Assembly: GCF_017874715.1 (NCBI RefSeq)
Contig: NZ_JAGGLR010000010.1
Location: 186,001-250,000, forward strand
Reading direction: 5' to 3'
DNA: 64,000 nt
From: Streptomyces iranensis
Lineage (GTDB): Bacteria; Actinomycetota; Actinomycetes; Streptomycetales; Streptomycetaceae
Numbering within the stretch: position 1 is the first letter of the stretch; every line of letters starts with the position of its first letter. Shown one piece after another: positions 44,860 to 53,211 of the stretch. The notes under the pieces were generated by a model, which made no database searches, had not been told where the DNA came from, and saw only the letters and a program-made list of their open reading frames with translations. Made by a program: the position numbers and the translations under genes.

Positions 44860-46758
44860 ATGAGTTTCAGCCCGGTGCCACCACCTGTCAATGGCCCCGT
44901 CGGGCCTCTCGAGCGCGGCCTCGCCGTGCTGCGCGAGCTGACCCGGCTGGCCGCACACGAGGGACGGACCGCCGTCCGGCCCGGTGATCTCGTGCGCGGC
45001 ACGGGGCTCGCCCGGTCCGTGGTCGACCGCGTCGTGGGCACGCTCGAACAGCTCGATTACGTCACGCTCGACGGCCGCGACATCGGCCTGGCGGTCCGGT
45101 TGATGGAGCTGGGCAACGCGTATCTGGCCGCGAGCGGACTGCCCGCCGCGCTCGGCCCGTTCGCCGAGCGGCTCGCGGACGGGCTCGACGAGTCGGTCTC
45201 GGTCGCCGTCCCCGACGGCGGCGGGGTGCGCTTCGTCGTCCAGGTCACCCGCCGCCGCACCATGTCCCTCGCCTTCCGGATCGGCGATCTGCTCCCCGCC
45301 GAGCGCTGCTCGCCCGGCGCGCTCTTCGCCGCCGAGTGGTCCGGGGCCGACTGGGCCGCCTGGCGCGCCCGTCGCGCCGAGGACCCCCTGGACACCGCGT
45401 TCCCGGCCGTCCCGCCCCGCCATCGGCCCGCCTCCGGCGAGGACTTCGAGGCCCGCGTCAAGGAGGCCGCCCGGGACGGCTGGGCCGTCGACGACCAGCT
45501 GATCGAACCGGGGCTGGTGGCGGTTTCAGTTCCGGTACGGGACGCCTCGGGCCGTACCGTCTGCGCGGTCAACGTGGTCAGCCACACCAGCCGCCATGAC
45601 GTGGACTCGCTGCGGGCGGCGGTGCTGGGGCCGCTGGGTGCGGAACTCCCGGCGATGGAGGCGGCTTTGACGGCGCGTCGGCCACGGTCGGTTGCTTCGG
45701 TCGCTTCGGTCGCCTCGGCTGTTTCGGTTGCCTCGGCTGTTTCGGTCGCTTCGGGTACGGCGGACTCCGGCACGGCCGTGGGCGAGGATCCCGCGCGGAT
45801 GGCCAAGCGGGAGCTGGGAGCGGGCTTCCTGCAGTCCCTCGCGCGCGGACTGGCCGTGCTGCGGGCCCTGGGCGGGTCGGCCCTGGCCGGGGCGGCCCTG
45901 GGCGGGGCGCGGGGCCCGCACCAGGGCGAGGCCCGCGCGGTGGAGGACGCGGCGCGCGGCGCTTCCGGCGCCACCGGGGGCATGACGTACGGCCTCGTCG
46001 GCGCGGGGCCTGGCGGCGGCCGGGGCGGGGGGATGACGCTCAGCGCCGTCGCGGAGGCCACCGGGCTGGCGCGGGCCACCGCCCGGCGCTCGCTGCTCAC
46101 CCTGGTCGAGCTGGGGTACGCGGAGGCCGACGGCCGGACCTTCCGGCCGCTGCCGCGAGTGCTGGAGCTCGGCTACGCCCCCCTGGCGGAGCTCGGCTTC
46201 ACCGACATCGCCCAGCCGCACATGCGCGAACTGGTCCGCATCGTCCATGAGTCGGCGTCCCTGGCCGTCCTCGACGGCGGCGACATCCGCTACATCGCGC
46301 GTGTCCCCACCGTCCGCATCATGAGCGTCAACATCACCATCGGCACCCGCTTCCCCGCCTACGCGACCTCCATGGGCCGGGTGCTGCTCGCGGGCCTGGA
46401 CGCCGACGCCCGCGCCGCCCACCTCGCCGGGGTGCGGCCGGAGCCGCTGACCCGGCACACCGTGACCGACGTGGCCGAGCTGGCGCGCGTCGTGGAGCGC
46501 GCGGCGGCCGAGGGGTACGCCCTGGCCGACGAGGAGTTGGAGGAGGGGCTGCGGTCGCTCGCCGTGCCCGTGAGGGATGCGCGCGGACGGGTGGCGGCCG
46601 CGCTCAACGTGGCGACCCACGCCGGTCGCGGCACCGCCGAGAGCGCCCGCGGCGAGCTCCTCCCGGCGCTGCGCGCCACCGCGGCCCGTATCGAGGCCGA
46701 CCTGGCCACGGCCTCGGCGCAGCACGCCCTGGGGGCGGGTGAGAGAGTGGGGGCATGA
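44860..46758 (+). CDS. Tandem (double) IclR-family transcriptional regulator
   Basis: A 632-aa protein carrying two complete IclR units. The first has HTH ~15-75 (VRPGDLVRGTGLARSVVDRV) and effector ~80-260. A Ser/Ala/Val-rich repeat linker (VASVASVASAVSVASAVS) and an Ala/Gly-rich stretch follow. The second has HTH near 390 (LSAVAEATGLARATARRSL) and effector to the end (VRIMSVNITIGTRFPAYATSMGRVLLAG). The usual IclR length is 250-280 aa. It is divergent from pobA across a dyad, so it probably controls the pob operon and itself. The GTG-ATG pair at 44857/44860 has no ribosome site, consistent with a leaderless mRNA. The stop overlaps cgoX by 4 bp. Confidence 0.9.
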   Translation: MSFSPVPPPVNGPVGPLERGLAVLRELTRLAAHEGRTAVRPGDLVRGTGLARSVVDRVVGTLEQLDYVTLDGRDIGLAVRLMELGNAYLAASGLPAALGPFAERLADGLDESVSVAVPDGGGVRFVVQVTRRRTMSLAFRIGDLLPAERCSPGALFAAEWSGADWAAWRARRAEDPLDTAFPAVPPRHRPASGEDFEARVKEAARDGWAVDDQLIEPGLVAVSVPVRDASGRTVCAVNVVSHTSRHDVDSLRAAVLGPLGAELPAMEAALTARRPRSVASVASVASAVSVASAVSVASGTADSGTAVGEDPARMAKRELGAGFLQSLARGLAVLRALGGSALAGAALGGARGPHQGEARAVEDAARGASGATGGMTYGLVGAGPGGGRGGGMTLSAVAEATGLARATARRSLLTLVELGYAEADGRTFRPLPRVLELGYAPLAELGFTDIAQPHMRELVRIVHESASLAVLDGGDIRYIARVPTVRIMSVNITIGTRFPAYATSMGRVLLAGLDADARAAHLAGVRPEPLTRHTVTDVAELARVVERAAAEGYALADEELEEGLRSLAVPVRDARGRVAAALNVATHAGRGTAESARGELLPALRATAARIEADLATASAQHALGAGERVGA

Positions 46759-48299
46759 GAGCGGCGAACACCCCGGGGGCGGGGCGCACCGGCCATGTCG
46801 TGGTCATCGGCGGCGGAATCGCGGGCCTCGCGGCGGCCCACTGGCTGCTGGACGGCGGGGCGCGGGTGACGGTCCTGGAGGCGTCGGGGCGGCTCGGCGG
46901 CAAGCTGCGCTCGGGCGAGATCGAGGGCGTACCGGTCGACCTGGGCGCCGAGTCGATGCTCGCCCGTCGCCCGGAGGCGGTCGAGCTGGCGCGCGCCGTG
47001 GGCCTCGGCGACCGGCTGCAGCCGCCCGCGACCGCGACCGCCTTCCTCTGGACGCGCGGCGGGCTGCGCCCGATGCCCAAGGGCCATGTGATGGGCGTCC
47101 CCGGCGATCTGGAGCCGCTGGCCGCGTCCGGCGTGATCTCGGAGGAGGGGATGGCCCGGATCGCCCGCGACCGCGAGCTGCCGCCCACGCCGGTCGGCGA
47201 GGACGTGGCGCTCGGCGGGTACCTGGCGGAGCGGCTCGGCCGCGAGGTCGTGGACCGGCTGGTGGAACCGCTGTTGGGCGGGGTGTACGCGGGCGATGTG
47301 TATCGCACTTCGATGCGCGCGTCGGTCCCCACCCTCTTCGAGGTGGCCCAGTCCGGCCGCCCGCTGACCGAGGGCGTCCGGGAGCTGGCCGAGCGCTCCG
47401 CGCGACGGCAGGACGGCCCCGTGTTCATGGGCATCGACGGCGGGATCGGGCGGCTGCCGCTCGCGGTCGCCGACGCCGTACGGGCCGCGGGCGGCGAGAT
47501 CCGCACCGGGGCGCCCGTACGGGAGCTGCGGCGCACCGCCGACGGCTGGACCGTCGCCGTGGACGGCGCTGACGGTACGGGCGGCACGGACGGCACGGGC
47601 GGCGTGGACGGCACAGGCGGCACAGGCAGCGCGGACGGCACACGCGGCACAGGTGGCCCCTCGGTGGTGGCGGCCGACGCCGTGGTGCTTGCGGTGCCCG
47701 CGCCCGCCGCCGCCCGGCTGCTGGCCGCCGGGGCCCCGGCCGCCTCCGCCGAGCTGGCCACCGTGGACTACGCCTCGATGGCGCTGGTCACCATGGCCTT
47801 CCGGCGCACCGATGTGGCCTCGCTCGCCGAGGGGAGCGGCTTCCTGGTGCCGCCGGTCGACGGCCGGACGATCAAGGCGGCCACCTTCTCCAGCCGCAAG
47901 TGGGGCTGGCTGCGCGACGCCGGTCCCGATCTCTTCGTGCTGCGTACCTCGATCGGGCGGTTTGACGACGAGGCGGATCTGAAGCGGGACGACGCCGATC
48001 TGGTAAGGATGTCGCTCGCCGATCTCGGCGAGGCCGTCGGCCTGACGGCGAAGCCCGTCGCGAGCCGCGTGGACCGCTGGGACGGCGGACTGCCCCAGTA
48101 CCCGGTGGGCCATCTCGACCGGGTCGCCCGCATCCGCGCCGAGGTCGCCAAGGTGCCGGGGCTGGCGGTGTGCGGCGCCCTCTACGACGGGGTGGGCATC
48201 CCCGCGTGCGTCGGCAGCGCCCGTAAGGCGGCCGATGAGCTGCTGGGCGCCCTGGCGGGCCCCCTGGAGCCGGGCGCCGGAGCCGGAGAGCGAGAATAG
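46755..48299 (+). CDS. cgoX: Coproporphyrinogen III oxidase (protoporphyrinogen oxidase family, formerly HemY/HemG)
   Basis: A 514-aa FAD amine-oxidase-family protein. The FAD motif is VVVIGGGIAGLAAAHWLL with GGKLRSGEIEG, and the C-terminal flavin motif is LPQYPVGHLDRV...GVGIPACVGSARKAA. In actinobacteria this enzyme oxidises coproporphyrinogen III to coproporphyrin III, and the adjacent chdC supports that. A Gly/Thr/Asp repeat of ~30 residues (DGTGGTDGTGG-type, DNA 47566-47655) is inserted in a surface loop; this is unusual but in frame. The ATG overlaps the preceding stop, and chdC starts 4 bp after its stop. Confidence 0.94.
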   Translation: MRAANTPGAGRTGHVVVIGGGIAGLAAAHWLLDGGARVTVLEASGRLGGKLRSGEIEGVPVDLGAESMLARRPEAVELARAVGLGDRLQPPATATAFLWTRGGLRPMPKGHVMGVPGDLEPLAASGVISEEGMARIARDRELPPTPVGEDVALGGYLAERLGREVVDRLVEPLLGGVYAGDVYRTSMRASVPTLFEVAQSGRPLTEGVRELAERSARRQDGPVFMGIDGGIGRLPLAVADAVRAAGGEIRTGAPVRELRRTADGWTVAVDGADGTGGTDGTGGVDGTGGTGSADGTRGTGGPSVVAADAVVLAVPAPAAARLLAAGAPAASAELATVDYASMALVTMAFRRTDVASLAEGSGFLVPPVDGRTIKAATFSSRKWGWLRDAGPDLFVLRTSIGRFDDEADLKRDDADLVRMSLADLGEAVGLTAKPVASRVDRWDGGLPQYPVGHLDRVARIRAEVAKVPGLAVCGALYDGVGIPACVGSARKAADELLGALAGPLEPGAGAGERE

Positions 48300-48303
48300 G
48301 GCC

Positions 48304-49020
48304 ATGACTGCTGCACCTGAGAAGACTCCCAATGCCGGTAAGAAGGCCAAGGACCTCAACGAGGTCATCCGCTACACCCTGTGGTCGGTGTTCCGGCTGC
48401 GCGATGTGCTGCCGGAGGACCGTACCGGCTACGCCGACGAGGTCGAGGAGCTCTTCTCCCAGCTCGCCGCCAAGGACGTCACCGTGCGCGGCACCTACGA
48501 CGTGTCCGGGCTGCGCGCCGACGCGGACGTCATGATCTGGTGGCACTCGGAGACCTCCGACGCCCTCCAGGAGGCGTACAACCTCTTCCGCCGCACCCGG
48601 CTGGGACGGCACCTGGAGCCGGTGTGGTCCAACATGGCGCTGCACCGCCCGGCCGAGTTCAACAAGTCCCACATCCCGGCGTTCCTCGCGGACGAGAACG
48701 CGCGCGAGTACGTGAGCGTGTACCCGTTCGTCCGCTCCTACGACTGGTACCTGCTGCCCGACGAGGACCGCCGCCGGATGCTCGCGGACCACGGCAAGAT
48801 GGCCCGCGGCTACCCCGACGTGCGCGCCAACACGGTGGCGTCCTTCTCGCTCGGCGACTACGAGTGGATCCTGGCCTTCGAGGCGGACGAGCTGCACCGG
48901 ATCGTCGACCTGATGCGCCATCTGCGGGGCTCCGAGGCGCGCCGGCACGTGCGCGAGGAGGTGCCGTTCTACACCGGGCGGCGCAGGGCGGTCTCCGAGC
49001 TCGTCGCCGGTCTGGCCTGA
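48304..49020 (+). CDS. chdC: Coproheme decarboxylase (chlorite-dismutase-like, HemQ)
   Basis: A 238-aa protein catalysing the last step of the coproporphyrin-dependent pathway, two H2O2-driven decarboxylations of coproheme to heme b. Key residues are Y140 (SVYPFVRSYDWY), H123 (NKSHIPAF) and H163 (LADHGKMARGY). Their spacing is identical to Y135/H118/H158 of Corynebacterium diphtheriae ChdC, as I recall it. H163 is the proximal heme ligand type. The ATG at 48304 lies 4 bp after cgoX, so they are co-translated. Confidence 0.96.
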   Translation: MTAAPEKTPNAGKKAKDLNEVIRYTLWSVFRLRDVLPEDRTGYADEVEELFSQLAAKDVTVRGTYDVSGLRADADVMIWWHSETSDALQEAYNLFRRTRLGRHLEPVWSNMALHRPAEFNKSHIPAFLADENAREYVSVYPFVRSYDWYLLPDEDRRRMLADHGKMARGYPDVRANTVASFSLGDYEWILAFEADELHRIVDLMRHLRGSEARRHVREEVPFYTGRRRAVSELVAGLA

Positions 49021-49239
49021 CGCCCTTACGGGGTGTCCGCCGCGTGGCGGAGGCTCCGCCCCGGACCCGCAGCTCCGCCTGGACCCGGATGTCGTCAGGC
49101 GTCGGGAAGGGGCGGGGAGCGGAAGAGCAGCCCGCCGCAGGCATCAAGATCCGTCGGACACCATCCGTCGGACACCTCCCAGGGCCTTACGGAGGTCGGG
49201 ACGGCCTTACAGCCGTCCCGCACCGGCCCCGGCGCTCTC
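49021..49239. repeat. Dispersed GC-rich repeat element downstream of chdC
   Basis: Contains GTGGCGGAGGCTCCGCC (hairpin), GAAGGGGCGGGG and CAGCCCGCCGCAGGC followed by CGTCGGACA-type ends, the last twice in tandem (ATCCGTCGGACACC at about 49149 and 49163). The same modules end the repeat regions at 27.9 and 39.6 kb. No gene seen. Confidence 0.65.
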
Positions 49240-51096
49240 CTACGGCGTGCCCGGGATCGCGGCCGGCTGCTTGCCCGACTCGGGCAGCGGGGCCGGTTCC
49301 GGCAGCGGCGCGGGCTCCGGGCGCGGGGCGCAGAAGGCAGACCGGCCGGGGGTCTTCCCGGTCAGCAGATAGGTGTCCACATGGCGGTTGACGCAGTCGT
49401 TCGGGCCGCCCCACAGACCATGCGTCCCCGCCTTCCGCTCGGTCACCAGCGAGGAGCCGGGCAGCCGGTGCCACAGCTCCTTCGCCCCCGCGTACGGCGT
49501 GGCCGCGTCCCGTTCCGCTGAGAGCAGCAGCACCGGCGGTAGCGCGACGCGCCCGGTCCGGGGGCCCACGGCCTCCAGGTTCCCCACGTCGAGGGGGCGG
49601 CCGGGCTTCAGCGGCCAGAAGGCGCACGGCAGGTTCATCGCCACGTTGTCCCAGGTCTCGAAGGGCGCGCGGCGGGCGAGGGCGGTGTTGTCGCGGTCCC
49701 AGGTGGCCCAGTCGCGCGGCCAGGGCGCGTCGTTGCACTCCACGGCGGTGTAGACGGCATTGCCGTTCTCGTCGTCGGCCGCCTCCGCCGGATCGGGCGC
49801 GGCGAGTTCGATCAGCGGCTCGGGGTCGCCGCGCAGATACGCGGCCAGCGCTCGGGCGGCGGGATCCCAGTAGGCGTCGTTGTAGCCGGTCCTCAGGAAC
49901 GCGCTCTGGAGTTGGGCGGTGCCGACGACCCCGCCCGCCGGCTTCCGCGCCAGCCGACGCCGCGCCGTGTCGTACGAGGCGAGCACCCGGTCCGCGGTGG
50001 CGCCGAGGTGGTAGACGGCGTGGTGCCGGGCGACCCAGCGGCGCCAGTCCCGCCAGCGCCGCTCGAAGGCCAGCGACTGGTCGAGGTTGTCGCGGTACCA
50101 GATCCGCCCGGGGGCGGGGTTGACCACGCTGTCGAAGACCATCCGGCGCACCCGCCCCGGGAAGAGCGTGGCGTAGACGGCCCCGTAGTACGTGCCGTAC
50201 GAGGCGCCGACGAAGGTGAGCCGCCGCTGGCCCAGCGCGGCGCGCAGCACCTCCAGGTCGCGGGCGTTGTTCAAGGTGGTGTAGTGCGCGAGTGCGCGGC
50301 CCGAGCGGCGCACACAGCCCCGGACGTAGGCGCGCGCCCGCGCCACCAGCCGCCGTTTGAAGGCGGCCGTGGGGTGTGGCGGGGAACTGGTCGGCGCCTT
50401 GGCATAGGCCGACGGCCGCTGGCAGGACAGCGGCGCGGAGCGGCCCACACCCCGTGGGGCGTAGCCGACGAAGTCGTAGGCGGCGGCCACCCGGCGGAAG
50501 GCGTCCTCGGCCGCGTACTCGGGGAACGCCATGCTGGAGGCGCCCGGTCCGCCGGGGTTGTAGATCAGCGCACCCTGACGCCGCGCCTTCGGGCCGGTGG
50601 CCCGGATCCGGCTGACGGTGAGGGAGACGTGCTTGCCGCGGGGACGGGCGTAGTCGAGCGGTACGGAGACCTTTCCGCAGGTGATGGGGGCGGCCAGCGC
50701 CTCGGCGCGGGGGCAGCGGCGGAAGGCGATACCGCGTTGCGCCGCGCGCCGGGCGGCGAACGCCACGCCACGGGCCGCGGCCGCGTTGCCGGGCGGGGCG
50801 GCGGCCGGGAGGGCTGGGGCGGCCGAGATGGGTGGGGCGGACCAGGTGGTCCAGGTGGGCGCGGCGGAGGCGGCGGGGGCCGAACGGGTCGCGGAGGGCG
50901 CGCCCGCCGCACCGGCCGGGGCCGTGGCGGATCTGGTGGACGCGGTGGGCGTCGCGGGATTCGTGGCGGCGGGGGTAGGGGCGGGGACGGTGGGCGCGGC
51001 GAGCGGGCGGCCGGTGGCGGGCGTCGCGAGCAGCGCGCTCATGGCCAGCGACAGGGACAGCGGCCCGAGGATGCCGTACAGCGCTGCTGCTCTCAC
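49240..51096 (-). CDS. Secreted S33-family tripeptidyl aminopeptidase-like alpha/beta hydrolase
   Basis: A 618-aa protein from the GTG at 51096 with GAAGGGA upstream. A signal peptide (MRAAALYGILGPLSLSLAMSALLA) is followed by a ~75-residue Ala/Pro/Thr-rich linker, unusually long. The alpha/beta hydrolase region has the oxyanion segment YNPGGPGASS, the nucleophile S299 in GASYGTYYG, a late Asp (LLSAERDAATP) and the catalytic His in KAGTHGLWGG. The C-terminal TAP-like domain has several cysteines. It resembles Streptomyces Tap and SlpD/SlpE exopeptidases, which remove N-terminal tripeptides from extracellular proteins. A Pro/Glu-rich tail ends the protein. Confidence 0.92.
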   Translation of the reverse strand: MRAAALYGILGPLSLSLAMSALLATPATGRPLAAPTVPAPTPAATNPATPTASTRSATAPAGAAGAPSATRSAPAASAAPTWTTWSAPPISAAPALPAAAPPGNAAAARGVAFAARRAAQRGIAFRRCPRAEALAAPITCGKVSVPLDYARPRGKHVSLTVSRIRATGPKARRQGALIYNPGGPGASSMAFPEYAAEDAFRRVAAAYDFVGYAPRGVGRSAPLSCQRPSAYAKAPTSSPPHPTAAFKRRLVARARAYVRGCVRRSGRALAHYTTLNNARDLEVLRAALGQRRLTFVGASYGTYYGAVYATLFPGRVRRMVFDSVVNPAPGRIWYRDNLDQSLAFERRWRDWRRWVARHHAVYHLGATADRVLASYDTARRRLARKPAGGVVGTAQLQSAFLRTGYNDAYWDPAARALAAYLRGDPEPLIELAAPDPAEAADDENGNAVYTAVECNDAPWPRDWATWDRDNTALARRAPFETWDNVAMNLPCAFWPLKPGRPLDVGNLEAVGPRTGRVALPPVLLLSAERDAATPYAGAKELWHRLPGSSLVTERKAGTHGLWGGPNDCVNRHVDTYLLTGKTPGRSAFCAPRPEPAPLPEPAPLPESGKQPAAIPGTP

Positions 51097-51181
51097 TGGC
51101 CATCCCTTCGTGCATCGCGCGATGAAAGGGATATTTGGCGCGCCGGATGACCATGTAAAGCACCGGGCCGCGGTGTCGGGG

Positions 51182-51988
51182 TCAATGACCCCAATGCGTC
51201 TTCAGGGCCGCGCGCAGCGCCGGGTCGGGGAGGGTGGCGGTGCCGTGCACGGCGAGCGCGGTGAGCAGGTCGCCGTCGTCGCCACCGCCGTCCGCGCCGC
51301 CTCCGGAGCGCTGGGCGAGGGTCCGCCGCGGGGGCACGTCGATCCGGCCCAGCAGCCGCTGACCGACGGGGGAGGCCCACCGCGAGTACGGATGCGCCTC
51401 GACCCGGGCGATCAGCAGACAGCCGGCCGTCAGCAGCAGCGGCAGCACGAACCACGCGGCCACCGGACCGCGCCCCGCCGCGGGCGGCACCAGCAGCAGC
51501 GCGGCGGCCGCCATCGCCAGCACCAGCGCGCAGGCCGCCCGCACCTGCCGCACCGCGACCGCCACATTGGTACGGGCCGAGGCGGGCACCGCGAGCCCCG
51601 CCGTCACCAGTCGGTCACCCAGCGCCCGCACCGGGGCGGCCGTGTCGAGCACGGCCCGCACCGGCCGCACCGGGGCCTGCCCCTCCGGTCCTATCGCGCT
51701 GATCACGGCCCGCTCCAGCTCGTCCCGCCCGTCCGGATCCACCACGGTGACCCAGCCGGTGTGCGCGAGCAGCAGCCGCCGCTCCCGGTACATCGTGACG
51801 AGCGTCAGATCCCCCACCCGCCGCGGCCCACCGGACAGGAACGCCGCCTCGTACAGGCTCAGGCCCTTCCCATCCGCCCCCGGCTCGGGCTCCATCGGCT
51901 GAGCGGCGGCCACCGCCGCCAGGCACAGCCGCGTGCAACTGACGACCGCCGCGCCCCACGCGACGAGCAGGAAGAGGACCCACAACAT
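51182..51988 (-). CDS. TIGR04222-domain membrane protein without Cys tail
   Basis: A 268-aa protein from the ATG at 51988 with an N-terminal membrane helix (LWVLFLLVAWGAAVVSCT). The TIGR04222 core is SLYEAAFLSGGPRRVGDLTLVTMYRERRLLLAHTG (split by its Gly-Gly-Pro-Arg-Arg turn) followed by an ELERAVISAIG helix. Two more helices (ALVLAMAAAALLLVPPA, WFVLPLLLTAGCLLIA) and a hydrophilic Gly/Asp-containing C-terminus follow. Unlike its paralogue at 53.2 kb it has no Cys/Gly tail. The function is unknown. It belongs with the DUF692 locus and is separated from it by 1.2 kb of tandem repeats. Confidence 0.8.
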   Translation of the reverse strand: MLWVLFLLVAWGAAVVSCTRLCLAAVAAAQPMEPEPGADGKGLSLYEAAFLSGGPRRVGDLTLVTMYRERRLLLAHTGWVTVVDPDGRDELERAVISAIGPEGQAPVRPVRAVLDTAAPVRALGDRLVTAGLAVPASARTNVAVAVRQVRAACALVLAMAAAALLLVPPAAGRGPVAAWFVLPLLLTAGCLLIARVEAHPYSRWASPVGQRLLGRIDVPPRRTLAQRSGGGADGGGDDGDLLTALAVHGTATLPDPALRAALKTHWGH

Positions 51989-53211
51989 GGCCGAGTTCTA
52001 CTCGACCCGGCCATCACCGCGCCACGGTTTTCACGATATGAACGACTCGCACGAATGCGGCGAGCGCCGCGCAGACCCACGACGCGGCGTCCGACGGACC
52101 ATGACACCCGCGGCGGTCCCGCCCCTCCCCACAGCAGCACCGGTATGCGGCTCCGCCGCGTGGGGGGGGCTCTGCCCCAGGTCTCGGGCCGGGGTCTGCG
52201 CCACGCCTCGGGTCGGGGGTCTGTCCCAGGTCTCGGGTCGGGGTCTGCCCGTCGGGCTCTGCCTCAGGTCCCGGGCCGGGGGTCTGCCTCAGGTCCCGGG
52301 TCGGGGGTCTGCCTCAGGCCTCGGGCCGGGGCTCTGCTCCTTCGCGCGGCATCGGTATGCGGCTCCGCCGCGTGGGGGTTCTGCCTCAGGTCTCGGGCCG
52401 GGGTCTGCCCCAGGCCTCAGGCCCCCGGTCTGCCCAGGGTCCGACCGGGGGTCTTTCCAGGCCTCGGGTCGGGGTTCTGCCTCAGGCCCTGGATCGGGGG
52501 TCTGTCCCAGGTCCCGGGTCGGGGGTCTGCCTCAGGCCTCGGGTCGGGGCTCTGCTCCTTCGCGCGGCATCGGTATGCGGCTCCGCCGCGTGGGGGCTCT
52601 GCCCCAGGCCCCGGGCTGGGGCAGAGCCCCAGGTCCCGGGTCGGGGTCTGCCTCAGGTCCCGGGTCGGGGGTTTGCCTCAGGCCTCGGGCCGAGGGTCTG
52701 CTCCTTCCCGCAGCGTCGGTATGCGGCTCCGCCGCGTGGTGGGGCTTTGCCCCCGGGGTCCAGGGGCGGAGCCCCTGGTATCGGGAAGGGGCGGGGTGGG
52801 GAAAACAAAGCGTCGATACGCGGCTCCGCCGCGCGGTCCGCCGGACGCCCCGCAACTCTGCTCGGGACCGCGATGGGGCCGCGGGCTTTCCGTACAGCTG
52901 CGGCGCGGGATGCCGGTGGCCGAGCCGCCACGAATCGGCGAGGACGCCTCGCCGGCCGTCATAGGCGCCCGTGGCCTGGGCGGCTCGACCAGCCGCTGCT
53001 CGGCTCGGTCGGGCCGCGGTCGCCCGCCCCCGGCACCCGCCCGTGCCCGGCACCCCAGCCCGCCCCCGGCACCCGCCCGTGCCCGGCACCCGCCCGCCCC
53101 CGGCACCCGCCCAAGCCCGGCACCCCAGCCCGCGCCCGGCGCCCGCCGGTGGTGGCGCCCGGCGGGCTCCGCCAGGCCTCCCGGCCGCAGCGCGGCCCAT
53201 CGTGCGGCGGC
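51989..53211. repeat. 1.2-kb repeat region: GGGTCTGCCTCAGG-type tandem array plus CCGGCACCCG array
   Basis: From 52144 to ~52760 a ~24-27-bp unit (GTCCCGGGTCGGGGGTCTGCC-like, written here in part) repeats about twenty times. It is organised into higher-order blocks that each end with TATGCGGCTCCGCCGCGTGG at 52144, 52356, 52574 and 52720. A further copy of the inverse element (GATACGCGGCTCCGCCGCGC) is at about 52814. From ~53020 to 53150 a second array has CCGGCACCCGCCCGTGCC-like 17-20-bp units. No credible gene; long frames there are Gly/Arg/Pro translations of the repeats. Confidence 0.85.

Noticed and set aside
51989..53211. Mobile element explaining the repeats
   Set aside because: No transposase, terminal inverted repeats or target duplication could be found around the array.
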